Assembly (NCBI GenBank): GCA_903834185.1
Contig: CAILHX010000011.1
Span: forward strand, 1 to 54,644
Source of the DNA: an uncultured Methylophilaceae bacterium
GTDB taxonomy: Bacteria > Pseudomonadota > Gammaproteobacteria > Burkholderiales > Methylophilaceae
Direction of reading: 5' to 3'
DNA: 54,644 nucleotides
Every line of letters begins with the position of its first letter. Within the stretch, counting starts at the first letter, position 1. Shown one piece after another: positions 10,616 through 18,452 of this stretch. Under the pieces are notes generated by a model. That model was not told the DNA's origin, searched no databases, and saw only the letters and a program-made list of their open reading frames with translations. The position numbers and the translations under genes are program-made.

Positions 10616-10644
10616 ATTATACCACGTTCATTGTTATAGGTCTA
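10616..10644 (-). promoter_or_regulatory. Promoter of the rimP-nusA-infB operon
   Basis: A perfect TATAAT -10 box (10616-10621 on minus) and a TAGACC -35 box (10639-10644) are 17 bp apart. This gives a leader of roughly 70 nt before rimP that contains the terminator-like hairpin. Confidence 0.65.
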
Positions 10645-10658
10645 ACCTACAGCTTGAA

Positions 10659-10688
10659 GCAGACAGACACCACAAGGTGCCTGTCTGC
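10659..10688 (-). terminator. Hairpin after the MFS gene, possible terminator
   Basis: Two 13-nt arms (10659-10671 and 10676-10688) pair with a single mismatch around a 4-nt ACAA loop, just downstream of the MFS stop codon. No T run follows on the minus strand, so it may be a factor-dependent terminator or an mRNA 3'-end stabiliser. Confidence 0.45.
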
Positions 10689-10711
10689 GCTTGCTTTAAT
10701 AGCACAGCTGG

Positions 10712-12379
10712 CTATTTGAATAATACCCAGGCTTTTTGCACGGTATTCCAAATGCCGTAGGCAATGGGGATGAGCACGAGCACCCAGGCGAGAGTGGTGA
10801 CAAATCCATTAGACGCTACCAGCTTGTTATTGCTGGTGTTTTTCGCGGGCAATTGTTCATGCGCCCCCTTGCGCACGTCTGCCAGTTCCTTATCGCTCAT
10901 GGTGTATTTTTCTGCCACAGGCTTGACCAGCAGATTGGCGATAAAACCGATCACTAGCATTCCCGCCAGCACGTGGAAGATGGGGCCGTAAACCTGATCG
11001 AAAGGTACGCCTTGCTCAATCCGCACGTCATGCATGTAGTTGACCACGACTGGTCCCAGGATGCCTGCAGTTGACCACGCCGTGAGGATGCGCCCATGTA
11101 TGGCACCAACGAACTGCGTGCCGAACATATCCGCGAGATAGGCGGGAATGGTGGCAAAGCCCCCCCCATACATCGAGGCGATAATACAGAATGAAGCGAC
11201 GAACAAACCCAGTGATTTCCATCCGGCAAAGGTGGTAGCAGCAACATAGAGTGCTGCGCCCAACACAAAGAAAATGAAATAGGTCTGCTTGCGCCCGAGT
11301 TTATCCGACGAGCTTGCCCAGGCGATGCGGCCAAAAATGTTGAATAGAGAGATCATGCCAACAAATCCGGCCCCCACCGCAGCGGCAGCGGCAGTGAGTG
11401 CAGGGTCCTTTTTGATCTCGGCAAAGCCCATGTCTGCATGTGCAATCAATGCGCCGCCAAAGGTTTCCTGCAACATGGGCGCAGCGGCACCTATGATGCC
11501 GATGCCCGCAGACACATTCATGCACAGTACCAGCCATAGTAGCCAGAATTGCGGCGTCTTGTGTGCGTTCTGCAGGTGCACATGACGGCTGGCAATCATG
11601 CCGTTACCACTTTTTTTGTCAGACGGAACCCAACCCTGGGGTGTCCAGCCTACCGGTGGCACGCGATATCCCAGTGCACCACAAGTCATGAATGCTGCAT
11701 AAATGACGGCCAGAGCAACGAATGTTTGCCAGATGCCGGGTCCAGCAGTGGCGCTGGCAAAATGTTTCATCAGGGTTGTGGCAAGCGGAGAGCCTATCAT
11801 CGCACCGCCGCCGAAGCCCATGATGGCCATGCCTGTGGCCATGCCGCGCCTATCCGGAAACCACTTGATCAGCGTAGACACAGGTGAGATATATCCCAAC
11901 CCTAGTCCAACGCCGCCTATCACTCCGGAGCCCAGCCACATCATCCACAATTGGTGTTGGTGTATACCGTAGGCAGAAATCAGTAAACCGCCACACCAGC
12001 ACAGCATGGATACCAATCCGGCCTTGCGCGGTCCTTCACGTTCCAGCCACCCACCCCAGATAGCGGCGGAACAGCCTAGCAATACAAAAAACAGAGTGAA
12101 CATCCAACCAAGGTCGAACTGTGTCCAGTTGCAATCGGTGGCAGTGAGTGCGCGCAGGGTGCCATCCAGTTTTTGCGCAAAAGTGGTCGCACCTGCCGCA
12201 CAAGCAGCCATGGGTTTACCGTCAGTGCCCAGCAGTGCGTTACCCAGCGGCTTCCAGAATACAGAGAAGCCATAAGCCATGCCGATACACAGGTGGATAG
12301 CCAGCGCCGCGGGGGGCACTAGCCAGCGATTGAAATTTGGATTTGCGATAATGCGTTCTTTGGAAAAAAAGCTGGCCAT
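10712..12379 (-). CDS. OFA-family MFS transporter (oxalate/formate antiporter-like)
   Basis: This 555-aa integral membrane protein has about 12-14 hydrophobic segments. The stretch AIHLCIGMAYGFSVFWKPL and the cytoplasmic loop WFPDRRGMATG are typical of the oxalate:formate antiporter branch of the major facilitator superfamily, which includes carboxylate and lactate transporters. The substrate cannot be read from sequence; a monocarboxylate is the reasonable guess. The start at 12379 was chosen because GGAGG lies about 8 nt upstream. An extended loop of about 50 residues follows TM1 (about residues 45-90), and a long terminal extension adds TMs, as in other OFA proteins of 500 aa or more. It stands between polA and the rimP operon, on the same strand as both. 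Confidence 0.85.
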   Translation of the reverse strand: MASFFSKERIIANPNFNRWLVPPAALAIHLCIGMAYGFSVFWKPLGNALLGTDGKPMAACAAGATTFAQKLDGTLRALTATDCNWTQFDLGWMFTLFFVLLGCSAAIWGGWLEREGPRKAGLVSMLCWCGGLLISAYGIHQHQLWMMWLGSGVIGGVGLGLGYISPVSTLIKWFPDRRGMATGMAIMGFGGGAMIGSPLATTLMKHFASATAGPGIWQTFVALAVIYAAFMTCGALGYRVPPVGWTPQGWVPSDKKSGNGMIASRHVHLQNAHKTPQFWLLWLVLCMNVSAGIGIIGAAAPMLQETFGGALIAHADMGFAEIKKDPALTAAAAAVGAGFVGMISLFNIFGRIAWASSSDKLGRKQTYFIFFVLGAALYVAATTFAGWKSLGLFVASFCIIASMYGGGFATIPAYLADMFGTQFVGAIHGRILTAWSTAGILGPVVVNYMHDVRIEQGVPFDQVYGPIFHVLAGMLVIGFIANLLVKPVAEKYTMSDKELADVRKGAHEQLPAKNTSNNKLVASNGFVTTLAWVLVLIPIAYGIWNTVQKAWVLFK

Positions 12380-12492
12380 GCGTATCTCCTCCAATCAAAT
12401 TATTATGATTTATGAAACTATTTTTATAGTGCTGCGAGATAGTAAACCGCTTTGATTTAATCTTCCACCTCAAAAGGATTACCGCTTGTATT

Positions 12493-15270
12493 TTAGTGTG
12501 CAGCTTCCCAATTGCCCGCCACACCAGTCTCCACCTCTAGCGGCACATCCAGTTTGGCTACACCATTCATCAGCAATGGCAATTGTTGCCTGACCAGCTC
12601 CAATTCATTATCAGGCACTTCCAGTACCAGTTCGTCATGTACTTGCATGATGATTCGGGTGCTCAGTTTTTGCTGCGCCAGCCAGCCATGCACGGCGATC
12701 ATCGCCAGTTTGATCAGGTCGGCAGCTGTTCCCTGCATGGGGGCATTGATAGCGGCACGTTCCGCACCTTGCCGCCGCTGGCCGTTGGGGCTGTTGATCT
12801 CCGGCACCCACAATCTGCGGCCAAACAGGGTTTCGACGTAGCCATTTGATTTGGCCGCTTCGCGGGTGCGATGCATGTAGTCTTTTACCCCGGGGTAACG
12901 TGCAAAATACCGGTCTATATAAGTTTGCGCGGCGCTACGGTCTATATCCAGCTGACTGGCTAGGCCAAAAGCACTCATGCCGTATATCAGTCCGAAATTG
13001 ATGGTTTTGGCGTAGCGACGCTGTTCAGAGGTGATTTCGCCGGGTGGGGCGCCAAATATCTCGGCGGCAGTGGCACGGTGGATATCTTCTCCTGCGGCAA
13101 ATGCATTAAGCAAGCCGGGGTCTTGCGACAGGTGAGCCATGATGCGCAACTCGATCTGCGAATAATCGGCAGAAACGATGTGCGCGCCGGGCGGTGCGAT
13201 AAAGGCTTCGCGGATGCGGCGTCCTTCCTGCGTTCTGACCGGGATGTTCTGCAGGTTGGGGTCCGAGCTTGCAAGCCGTCCAGTAATTGCCACTGCCTGA
13301 CTGTAATTGGTATGTACGCGACCTGTGGCCGGATTGACCATTTTCGGCAGCTTATCGGTATACGTGGATTTGAGCTTGGACAGGCTGCGATGCTCCAGCA
13401 GGATTTTAGGTAGCGGGTGATCAAGTGCCAGTTCCTGCAATACATCTTCATCCGTAGAGGGTTCGCCGGTGGGGGTTTTCTTGATGGGTTTGATCCCCAG
13501 CTTGCCAAACAGTATCTCGCGCAATTGTTTGGGCGAGCCCAGATTGAAAGGTTGTTGCGCCAGCTCATAGGCTTGCTGCTCAATACTCAGCAGCTTATGC
13601 CCCAGTTCATGACTCTGCGCATTGAGCTTGCCGGCATCCAATAACACACCGGTACGTTCGATGTCATACAGTATGCTCAGCAGAGGCATTTCGATATCGC
13701 GATAGATAAAAGTAAGTTTCTGATCGCGTTCGATGTTGGGATGCAAGGTTTGATGTAACTGCAAGGTAATGTCGGCATCTTCTGCCGCGTATTCACTCGC
13801 CAGATCAATGGATATCTGGCTGAACGGTACCTGTTTCGCGCCTTTACCTGCCACTTCCTCGAAAGTGATGGTCTTGATTCCCAGATGGCGCATGGCGAGG
13901 TCATCCATATTGTTCTGACGGTGGCTTTCCAGCACATAGCTTTGCAGCAATGTGTCATGTGCGATGCCGTTGAGCTGGATATCGTGGTTGGCCAGGATGT
14001 GCTTGTCGTACTTGAGATTCTGCCCGACTTTGAGAATGGAAGCGCTTTCCAGCAGAGGTTTTACCCGTGCCAGCGTTACCTCAAAACCCAGTTGTTCAGG
14101 TGCGCCCGCGTAATCGTGATGCAAAGGCAAATAGGCGGCTTCGCCAGCAATAGTGGCGAATGACATGCCCACCAGCTTGGAGGTCATCGGATCCAGCCCG
14201 GTGGTTTCGGTGTCGAAACAGACCAGTGGCGCTTGTTGCAATTTAACCAGCCACTGTTCCAGCTGCGCTGTGGTCAATATGGTCTCGTAGTGACGACTGT
14301 TTACAGCAGCGTTGCTGAACAGGTCGCTAGCGATTTTCGCGGGAGTGCTGCTCTCGGTGCGATTGGCTGATGACGGCGCTGAGTCAGGAGTTGATGTCGC
14401 TGGCCCCATCGCGTCGAGTTCACGACGCCAGGTTTTGAAGTTGAAGTGGTCGAACAATTCAGCCAGCCTGCTTTTATCCGGAGCTTGCGGTGCCAGATCG
14501 GTCAAGTTTTCCTGTATGCCGACATCGCAGCGTATGGTGATCAGTTCGCGTGCGGTAGGCAGCCAGGGCAGGGCGCTGCGCAGGTTCTCGCCGACCACGC
14601 CGGTGATCTCGTCAGCATGGGCAACGATGTTTTCCAGTGAGCCGTATTGCGTGAGCCACTTCACGGCAGTTTTGGGGCCGACTTTGTCAACTCCAGGTAC
14701 ATTATCCGATGTGTCGCCGATCAGGATAAGGTAATCCACCATCAGGCGGGGCGGGATACCAAACTTCTTTTCAACGCCCGCAGGGTCCAATACCTCGTCC
14801 ACTTTTCTGAAGGCATCGCGCATGGTGTTGATGACCGTGATATTTTCGTTCACTAGCTGCGAAATATCTTTATCGCCGGTAGAGATGATGACTTTTATGC
14901 CTTCACGCTCAGCTTGCCTGGCAAGCGCTCCTATCACATCGTCGGCTTCCACACCGTCTTCCACGATCAGCGGCCAGCCCATGGCCTTGATCGTTTCCAG
15001 CAAGGGTTCTATTTGCACGCGCAGCTCATCGGGCATGCTGGCGCGATTGGCTTTGTATTGCGGGTAAATGTCGTCGCGAAAGGTTTTGCCTTTGGCATCG
15101 AATACGCAGGCGCTATAATCAGAAGGATAGTCCTTGTGCAGGCGGCGCAGCATATTAAGCACACCCTGAATAGCGCCGGTAGGCTCATTGCTATGGTTGC
15201 GCAGATCAGGCATGGCGTGAAAGGCGCGGTACAGGTAGGATGAACCATCAACCAGTAATAGAGTCTTCAT
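12493..15270 (-). CDS. polA: DNA polymerase I
   Basis: This 925-aa protein fills Okazaki gaps, removes RNA primers and takes part in excision repair. The N-terminal 5'-3' exonuclease (about 1-290) starts MKTLLLVDGSSYLYRAFHA. The 3'-5' proofreading domain (about 330-520) keeps the acidic motif CFDTETTGLDP, so proofreading is probably active. The polymerase domain (about 540-925) has SADYSQIELRIMAHLS and MQVHDELVLEVP. It is divergent from the LOG gene with only 19 bp between start codons, so one promoter must lie inside the other gene or overlap it. Confidence 0.98.
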   Translation of the reverse strand: MKTLLLVDGSSYLYRAFHAMPDLRNHSNEPTGAIQGVLNMLRRLHKDYPSDYSACVFDAKGKTFRDDIYPQYKANRASMPDELRVQIEPLLETIKAMGWPLIVEDGVEADDVIGALARQAEREGIKVIISTGDKDISQLVNENITVINTMRDAFRKVDEVLDPAGVEKKFGIPPRLMVDYLILIGDTSDNVPGVDKVGPKTAVKWLTQYGSLENIVAHADEITGVVGENLRSALPWLPTARELITIRCDVGIQENLTDLAPQAPDKSRLAELFDHFNFKTWRRELDAMGPATSTPDSAPSSANRTESSTPAKIASDLFSNAAVNSRHYETILTTAQLEQWLVKLQQAPLVCFDTETTGLDPMTSKLVGMSFATIAGEAAYLPLHHDYAGAPEQLGFEVTLARVKPLLESASILKVGQNLKYDKHILANHDIQLNGIAHDTLLQSYVLESHRQNNMDDLAMRHLGIKTITFEEVAGKGAKQVPFSQISIDLASEYAAEDADITLQLHQTLHPNIERDQKLTFIYRDIEMPLLSILYDIERTGVLLDAGKLNAQSHELGHKLLSIEQQAYELAQQPFNLGSPKQLREILFGKLGIKPIKKTPTGEPSTDEDVLQELALDHPLPKILLEHRSLSKLKSTYTDKLPKMVNPATGRVHTNYSQAVAITGRLASSDPNLQNIPVRTQEGRRIREAFIAPPGAHIVSADYSQIELRIMAHLSQDPGLLNAFAAGEDIHRATAAEIFGAPPGEITSEQRRYAKTINFGLIYGMSAFGLASQLDIDRSAAQTYIDRYFARYPGVKDYMHRTREAAKSNGYVETLFGRRLWVPEINSPNGQRRQGAERAAINAPMQGTAADLIKLAMIAVHGWLAQQKLSTRIIMQVHDELVLEVPDNELELVRQQLPLLMNGVAKLDVPLEVETGVAGNWEAAH

Positions 15271-15289
15271 AGTATCGAGGTGTCAAAGA

Positions 15290-16018
15290 ATGTCTGCAAC
15301 CAGCAAATTACCTAAAATTAGCAATGCCGAATTGTACTCTCGCGAGCATAGTGCGCTCGAATCCTGGCGTGTGTTCGAGATTATGGCAGAGTTTGTTGAA
15401 TCCACGGAGCGTCTGAAAGAGATACGTCCTGCTGTATCCATTTTCGGTAGTGCGCGCACTGCGCCGGATCACCCCTACTACAAGCTTACCGAAGATATTG
15501 CCCGCAAGCTCTCTGACGCGGGTTTTAGTGTGATCACCGGCGGTGGCTGTGGAATCATGGAGGCAGGCAACAAAGGAGCTTATGCGGGCAGGTCGCCTAG
15601 CGTAGGTCTGAATATCCAATTACCTCATGAGCAAATTGCTAACTCGTTTCAGGATATCAGCCAGACTTTTCGCCATTTTTTCGCGCGCAAAGTGATGTTC
15701 GTCAAGTTCGCCTCGGCCTACGTGGTGATGCCGGGCGGGTTTGGTACACTGGATGAATTGCTGGAGGCATTAACCCTGGTACAAACCGGAAAAACGCGCA
15801 AGATACCCATCATACTGGTCTGTTCACAATTCTGGGCAGGCTTGCTGGACTGGTTCCACAATACTTTGGTGGCGGAAGGCATGATCCACAAAGAGGACAT
15901 GGCGTTGATACAGGTAATTGATGAGCCGGCCAAGGTGGTGGAAGCCATCTTCAAGCACTACGAGAAGCGCGGGTTCGAGCCATCGGAAGAAGAGCGCGAG
16001 ATACAACTGAACCTCTAA
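15290..16018 (+). CDS. LOG-family protein (TIGR00730-type)
   Basis: This 242-aa Rossmann-fold protein carries the two LOG signatures: GGGCGIMEAGNKGAY (nucleotide loop) and PGGFGTLDELLEALT. LOG-family enzymes cleave nucleoside 5'-monophosphates to free base and ribose phosphate, first recognised as cytokinin-activating enzymes in plants; in most bacteria the physiological substrate is unknown. The gene is divergent from polA and leads into the DUF2782 and thrB genes. The physiological role in this organism cannot be deduced. Confidence 0.88.
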   Translation: MSATSKLPKISNAELYSREHSALESWRVFEIMAEFVESTERLKEIRPAVSIFGSARTAPDHPYYKLTEDIARKLSDAGFSVITGGGCGIMEAGNKGAYAGRSPSVGLNIQLPHEQIANSFQDISQTFRHFFARKVMFVKFASAYVVMPGGFGTLDELLEALTLVQTGKTRKIPIILVCSQFWAGLLDWFHNTLVAEGMIHKEDMALIQVIDEPAKVVEAIFKHYEKRGFEPSEEEREIQLNL

Positions 16019-16065
16019 GCTTTCTGCTAAAATCAGCTTAACAGTTTTTATATTGCGAGGCAGTC

Positions 16066-16413
16066 ATGCGACACTTGTACCGTTTATTGTTTGCGCTATT
16101 GTTTTTGCCCTTGCTGGCCGTTGCCGCCAAACTTCCACCAGATCTGCAAGACTTACCGGAGCCTCCGCCTGCTCCCGCTGGTTATCAACCGGATCAATCC
16201 GCAGATACGCAACCGGATATCGTCATCAAGAAAAAAGGCGAAGATACTGTTGAAGAATATAGCGTGCACGGGCAGGTATATATGGTCAAAGTCACACCAC
16301 CGACGGGTATTTCGTATTATCTGGTGAAAAAGACTATAGATGGCGGCTGGTCGCGTATGGATGGCCCCGGTGAGCGTATCGCAGTACCGCAATGGGTGAT
16401 TTTCACTTTCTAA
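16066..16413 (+). CDS. Small exported DUF2782 protein
   Basis: This 115-aa protein has an N-terminal hydrophobic signal sequence (LLFALLFLPLLAVAA, cleavage probably after VAA), a proline-rich segment, and a compact C-terminal domain containing EEYSVHGQVYMVKVTP and WVIFTF. This matches the DUF2782 family of betaproteobacteria, which commonly lies between polA and the homoserine kinase gene, as here. Its function is unknown and its expected location is the periplasm. It lies 47 bp after the LOG gene and 35 bp before thrB, with a small terminator-like hairpin between. Confidence 0.85.
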   Translation: MRHLYRLLFALLFLPLLAVAAKLPPDLQDLPEPPPAPAGYQPDQSADTQPDIVIKKKGEDTVEEYSVHGQVYMVKVTPPTGISYYLVKKTIDGGWSRMDGPGERIAVPQWVIFTF

Positions 16414-16422
16414 ACTGAGTAG

Positions 16423-16444
16423 GGAGGCCAGTGCCCTCCTTTTT
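16423..16444 (+). terminator. Short hairpin plus T5 ahead of thrB
   Basis: GGAGG (16423-16427) pairs with CCTCC (16435-16439) across a 7-nt loop and is followed by five T. It is a weak terminator or attenuator between the DUF2782 gene and thrB. The same GGAGG is the only good ribosome-binding sequence near the thrB start. Confidence 0.45.
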
Positions 16445-16448
16445 GCGT

Positions 16449-17402
16449 ATGTCTGTTTTCACCACAGTTAGCCCGGCGCAATTAAGTGTCTGGCTTGAGC
16501 AATATCCTGCCATAGGCACTTTGAGCGAGCTCAAAGGCATCGCTTCCGGCATTACCAATACCAATTATTTTGTGATCACCGACACGCATCGGTATGTGCT
16601 GACACTGTTCGAGCATCACAGTGCCGATGAGTTACCTTATTTTCTAAATCTGATGGCGTATCTGTCAGCACAAGGGATTGCCTGTCCCAAGCCTCTGGCT
16701 AATCTGCATAACGAATATCTGGGGCAACTTAACGGTAAACCCGCAGCGATGGTGAGCTGCCTGATAGGCAAGGATTTAAAAGACCCGGCCCCGGATCATT
16801 GCGCAAAGGTTGGAGACTTCTTGGCAAGAATGCATCTTGCTGGGCAATCATATCCAGATTCCATGGACAATCCACGTGGCCCGCACTGGTTTCTGGTGAC
16901 CGCAAAAAGAGTCATGCCGCATCTAGCTCCTGCTGCACAACAACTACTGCAGGACGAGTTGAGCTATCAAGCACAATTCCGCGAACTCAAATTACCGCGC
17001 GGGGTGATTCATGGTGACCTGTTCCGGGATAACATCCTGTTTGATGGCGACGAGCTTGGCGGTGCGATTGATTTTTACTACGCTTGTAACGACGTGCTGC
17101 TTTATGATTTAGCTATCACGGTGAATGACTGGTGTGTACTTGACGATGGGGCACTGGATGCGCCGCGTCTGCAAGCCATGCTAAAGGCATATCATGCGCA
17201 ACGCCCGCTATCGAACGAGGAGCGTGATGCCTGGGTATTGCTGCTAAGAGCCGGGGCATTGCGTTTCTGGTTGTCGCGGCTACAAGACTTTCACTTCCCG
17301 CTGGCGGGTGAACTTACCCATGCCAAAGACCCAATGCAGTTTCAGCGTGTACTGGAAACGCGCATCAGGGATGAAGAGATGATTAAAAATATGTGGGTTT
17401 GA
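16449..17402 (+). CDS. thrB: Homoserine kinase (aminoglycoside-kinase fold type)
   Basis: This 317-aa enzyme phosphorylates L-homoserine to O-phosphohomoserine in threonine synthesis. It belongs to the APH/choline-kinase-fold homoserine kinases rather than the GHMP type. It shows GIASGITNTNYFV near the N-terminus, the catalytic loop VIHGDLFRDNILF (Brenner motif HGDxxxxN) and the metal-binding IDFYYA segment. The start at 16449 gives the family N-terminus MSVFTTVSPAQL; a GTG at 16431 in frame would add six residues. Its place after DUF2782 agrees with related betaproteobacteria. Confidence 0.93.
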   Translation: MSVFTTVSPAQLSVWLEQYPAIGTLSELKGIASGITNTNYFVITDTHRYVLTLFEHHSADELPYFLNLMAYLSAQGIACPKPLANLHNEYLGQLNGKPAAMVSCLIGKDLKDPAPDHCAKVGDFLARMHLAGQSYPDSMDNPRGPHWFLVTAKRVMPHLAPAAQQLLQDELSYQAQFRELKLPRGVIHGDLFRDNILFDGDELGGAIDFYYACNDVLLYDLAITVNDWCVLDDGALDAPRLQAMLKAYHAQRPLSNEERDAWVLLLRAGALRFWLSRLQDFHFPLAGELTHAKDPMQFQRVLETRIRDEEMIKNMWV

Positions 17403-17448
17403 TATTTTTCGAGCTGGATTTTCTAGGGAATACTTTTAGGGACTTACT

Positions 17449-18258
17449 GTGGATACGATTCTAGCCAGCATCAAAACCGGCTACCAATGGGCGATGAACA
17501 GCTTTTTACTACTAAAGAAAAAGCCGTTCAGATGGGCATTGCTGGCGTTTATTTATGTCATTTTGTTTTTAGGATTACCCGCATCGCCGCTGACCCCGCT
17601 GCTGTTCAATATTGCCATCATCATCACCTGGCCGATATTTCTTGTAGTCACGATAGGGCAATTCCGAGAAGTGGATTTTGGTCGTAGCACCCGTTTTGCC
17701 GAGTTGATTCAGCAGATTCGGCCTTCATTCAAAAAGTTGGCGGGCTTGGGTGCTATCTGTCTGGTTTATGGCCTGTTCGTCACCGTTGTGACCAAAGGCG
17801 ACGCCGCAACACTGGAATCTTTTGCTACGCCTTCGAGTTCATCTTTGGCCCATTCTCCGCTCGATTTAGCCAGGATATGGTTGATTTTACTGAAATTCTT
17901 TGCATTGCTGATCCCATTGTTAATGGCTACCTGGTTCGCTCCACCTATTATTGCTTTTCAACATGCAACGGTGCTGCATGCGATGAAATCAAGTATCGCC
18001 GGTAGCTTGAAGTATGCGATCTCTTTGGCATCTGCATGGCTGGTGCTTACTTCGGTGATGATGCTGGTGATGTTGATGCTGGGTATATTTTTCGGTGCTT
18101 TCACCAGCGTATTGCATATGCAGAGCCGTCTGCTGATGGGCGCCATCATGACCTTGAGTCTGTTACTGGCCACTTCATGGATGCTGGCCTTTCAATATAT
18201 TAGTTACCGTGATGTGTTTGATCCGATGCCCATAGGCGGCGGCGAGATCGCTATGTAG
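17449..18258 (+). CDS. Polytopic membrane protein, BPSS1780-like
   Basis: This 269-aa protein has about six hydrophobic segments (near residues 28-50, 54-70, 98-118, 144-165, 197-220 and 232-250). Two copies of an amphipathic pattern of the type W..I..SF.L are separated by loops, which suggests an internal repeat. Gene order after thrB and the overall pattern resemble the BPSS1780 membrane family; the assignment is by memory of that family and is moderate. It starts at GTG (17449) with AGGGA about 6 nt upstream. Function unknown. A dispersed repeat begins directly after its TAG stop. Confidence 0.7.
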   Translation: MDTILASIKTGYQWAMNSFLLLKKKPFRWALLAFIYVILFLGLPASPLTPLLFNIAIIITWPIFLVVTIGQFREVDFGRSTRFAELIQQIRPSFKKLAGLGAICLVYGLFVTVVTKGDAATLESFATPSSSSLAHSPLDLARIWLILLKFFALLIPLLMATWFAPPIIAFQHATVLHAMKSSIAGSLKYAISLASAWLVLTSVMMLVMLMLGIFFGAFTSVLHMQSRLLMGAIMTLSLLLATSWMLAFQYISYRDVFDPMPIGGGEIAM

Positions 18259-18261
18259 AAG

Positions 18262-18400
18262 CTGGCCAAAAACTACTGCGCTCGGCATTTTGGGCGCTGT
18301 TTTTATATATCCCGGTACTCGGAATCCTCATGTACACAAACGTGCATTCCGGTTCCTGCGTTCCGGGCGCACCCAAACTGCCGTCGCTCGCTACGTTTTT
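18262..18400 (+). repeat. Post-stop-codon dispersed repeat, copy 1
   Basis: This sequence begins within a few bases of the stop codon of the preceding membrane protein gene. It is an imperfect palindrome: CGGAAT and ATTCCG arms at the centre, TTTTGGGCGC and GCGCACCCAAA further out. A second copy lies at 22604-22716 on the other strand, right after the groEL stop. Over the central 65 nt I count 56 identical positions; outside this, ACTACTGCGCT and CCAAA blocks are also shared. Copy 1 carries an extra AT-rich stretch near 18299-18312. Confidence 0.8.
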
Positions 18401-18452
18401 GAATCAGCTTCCGGCTTCGTACCAGGCTTCTAGCATTCGACGCGTATTAATT

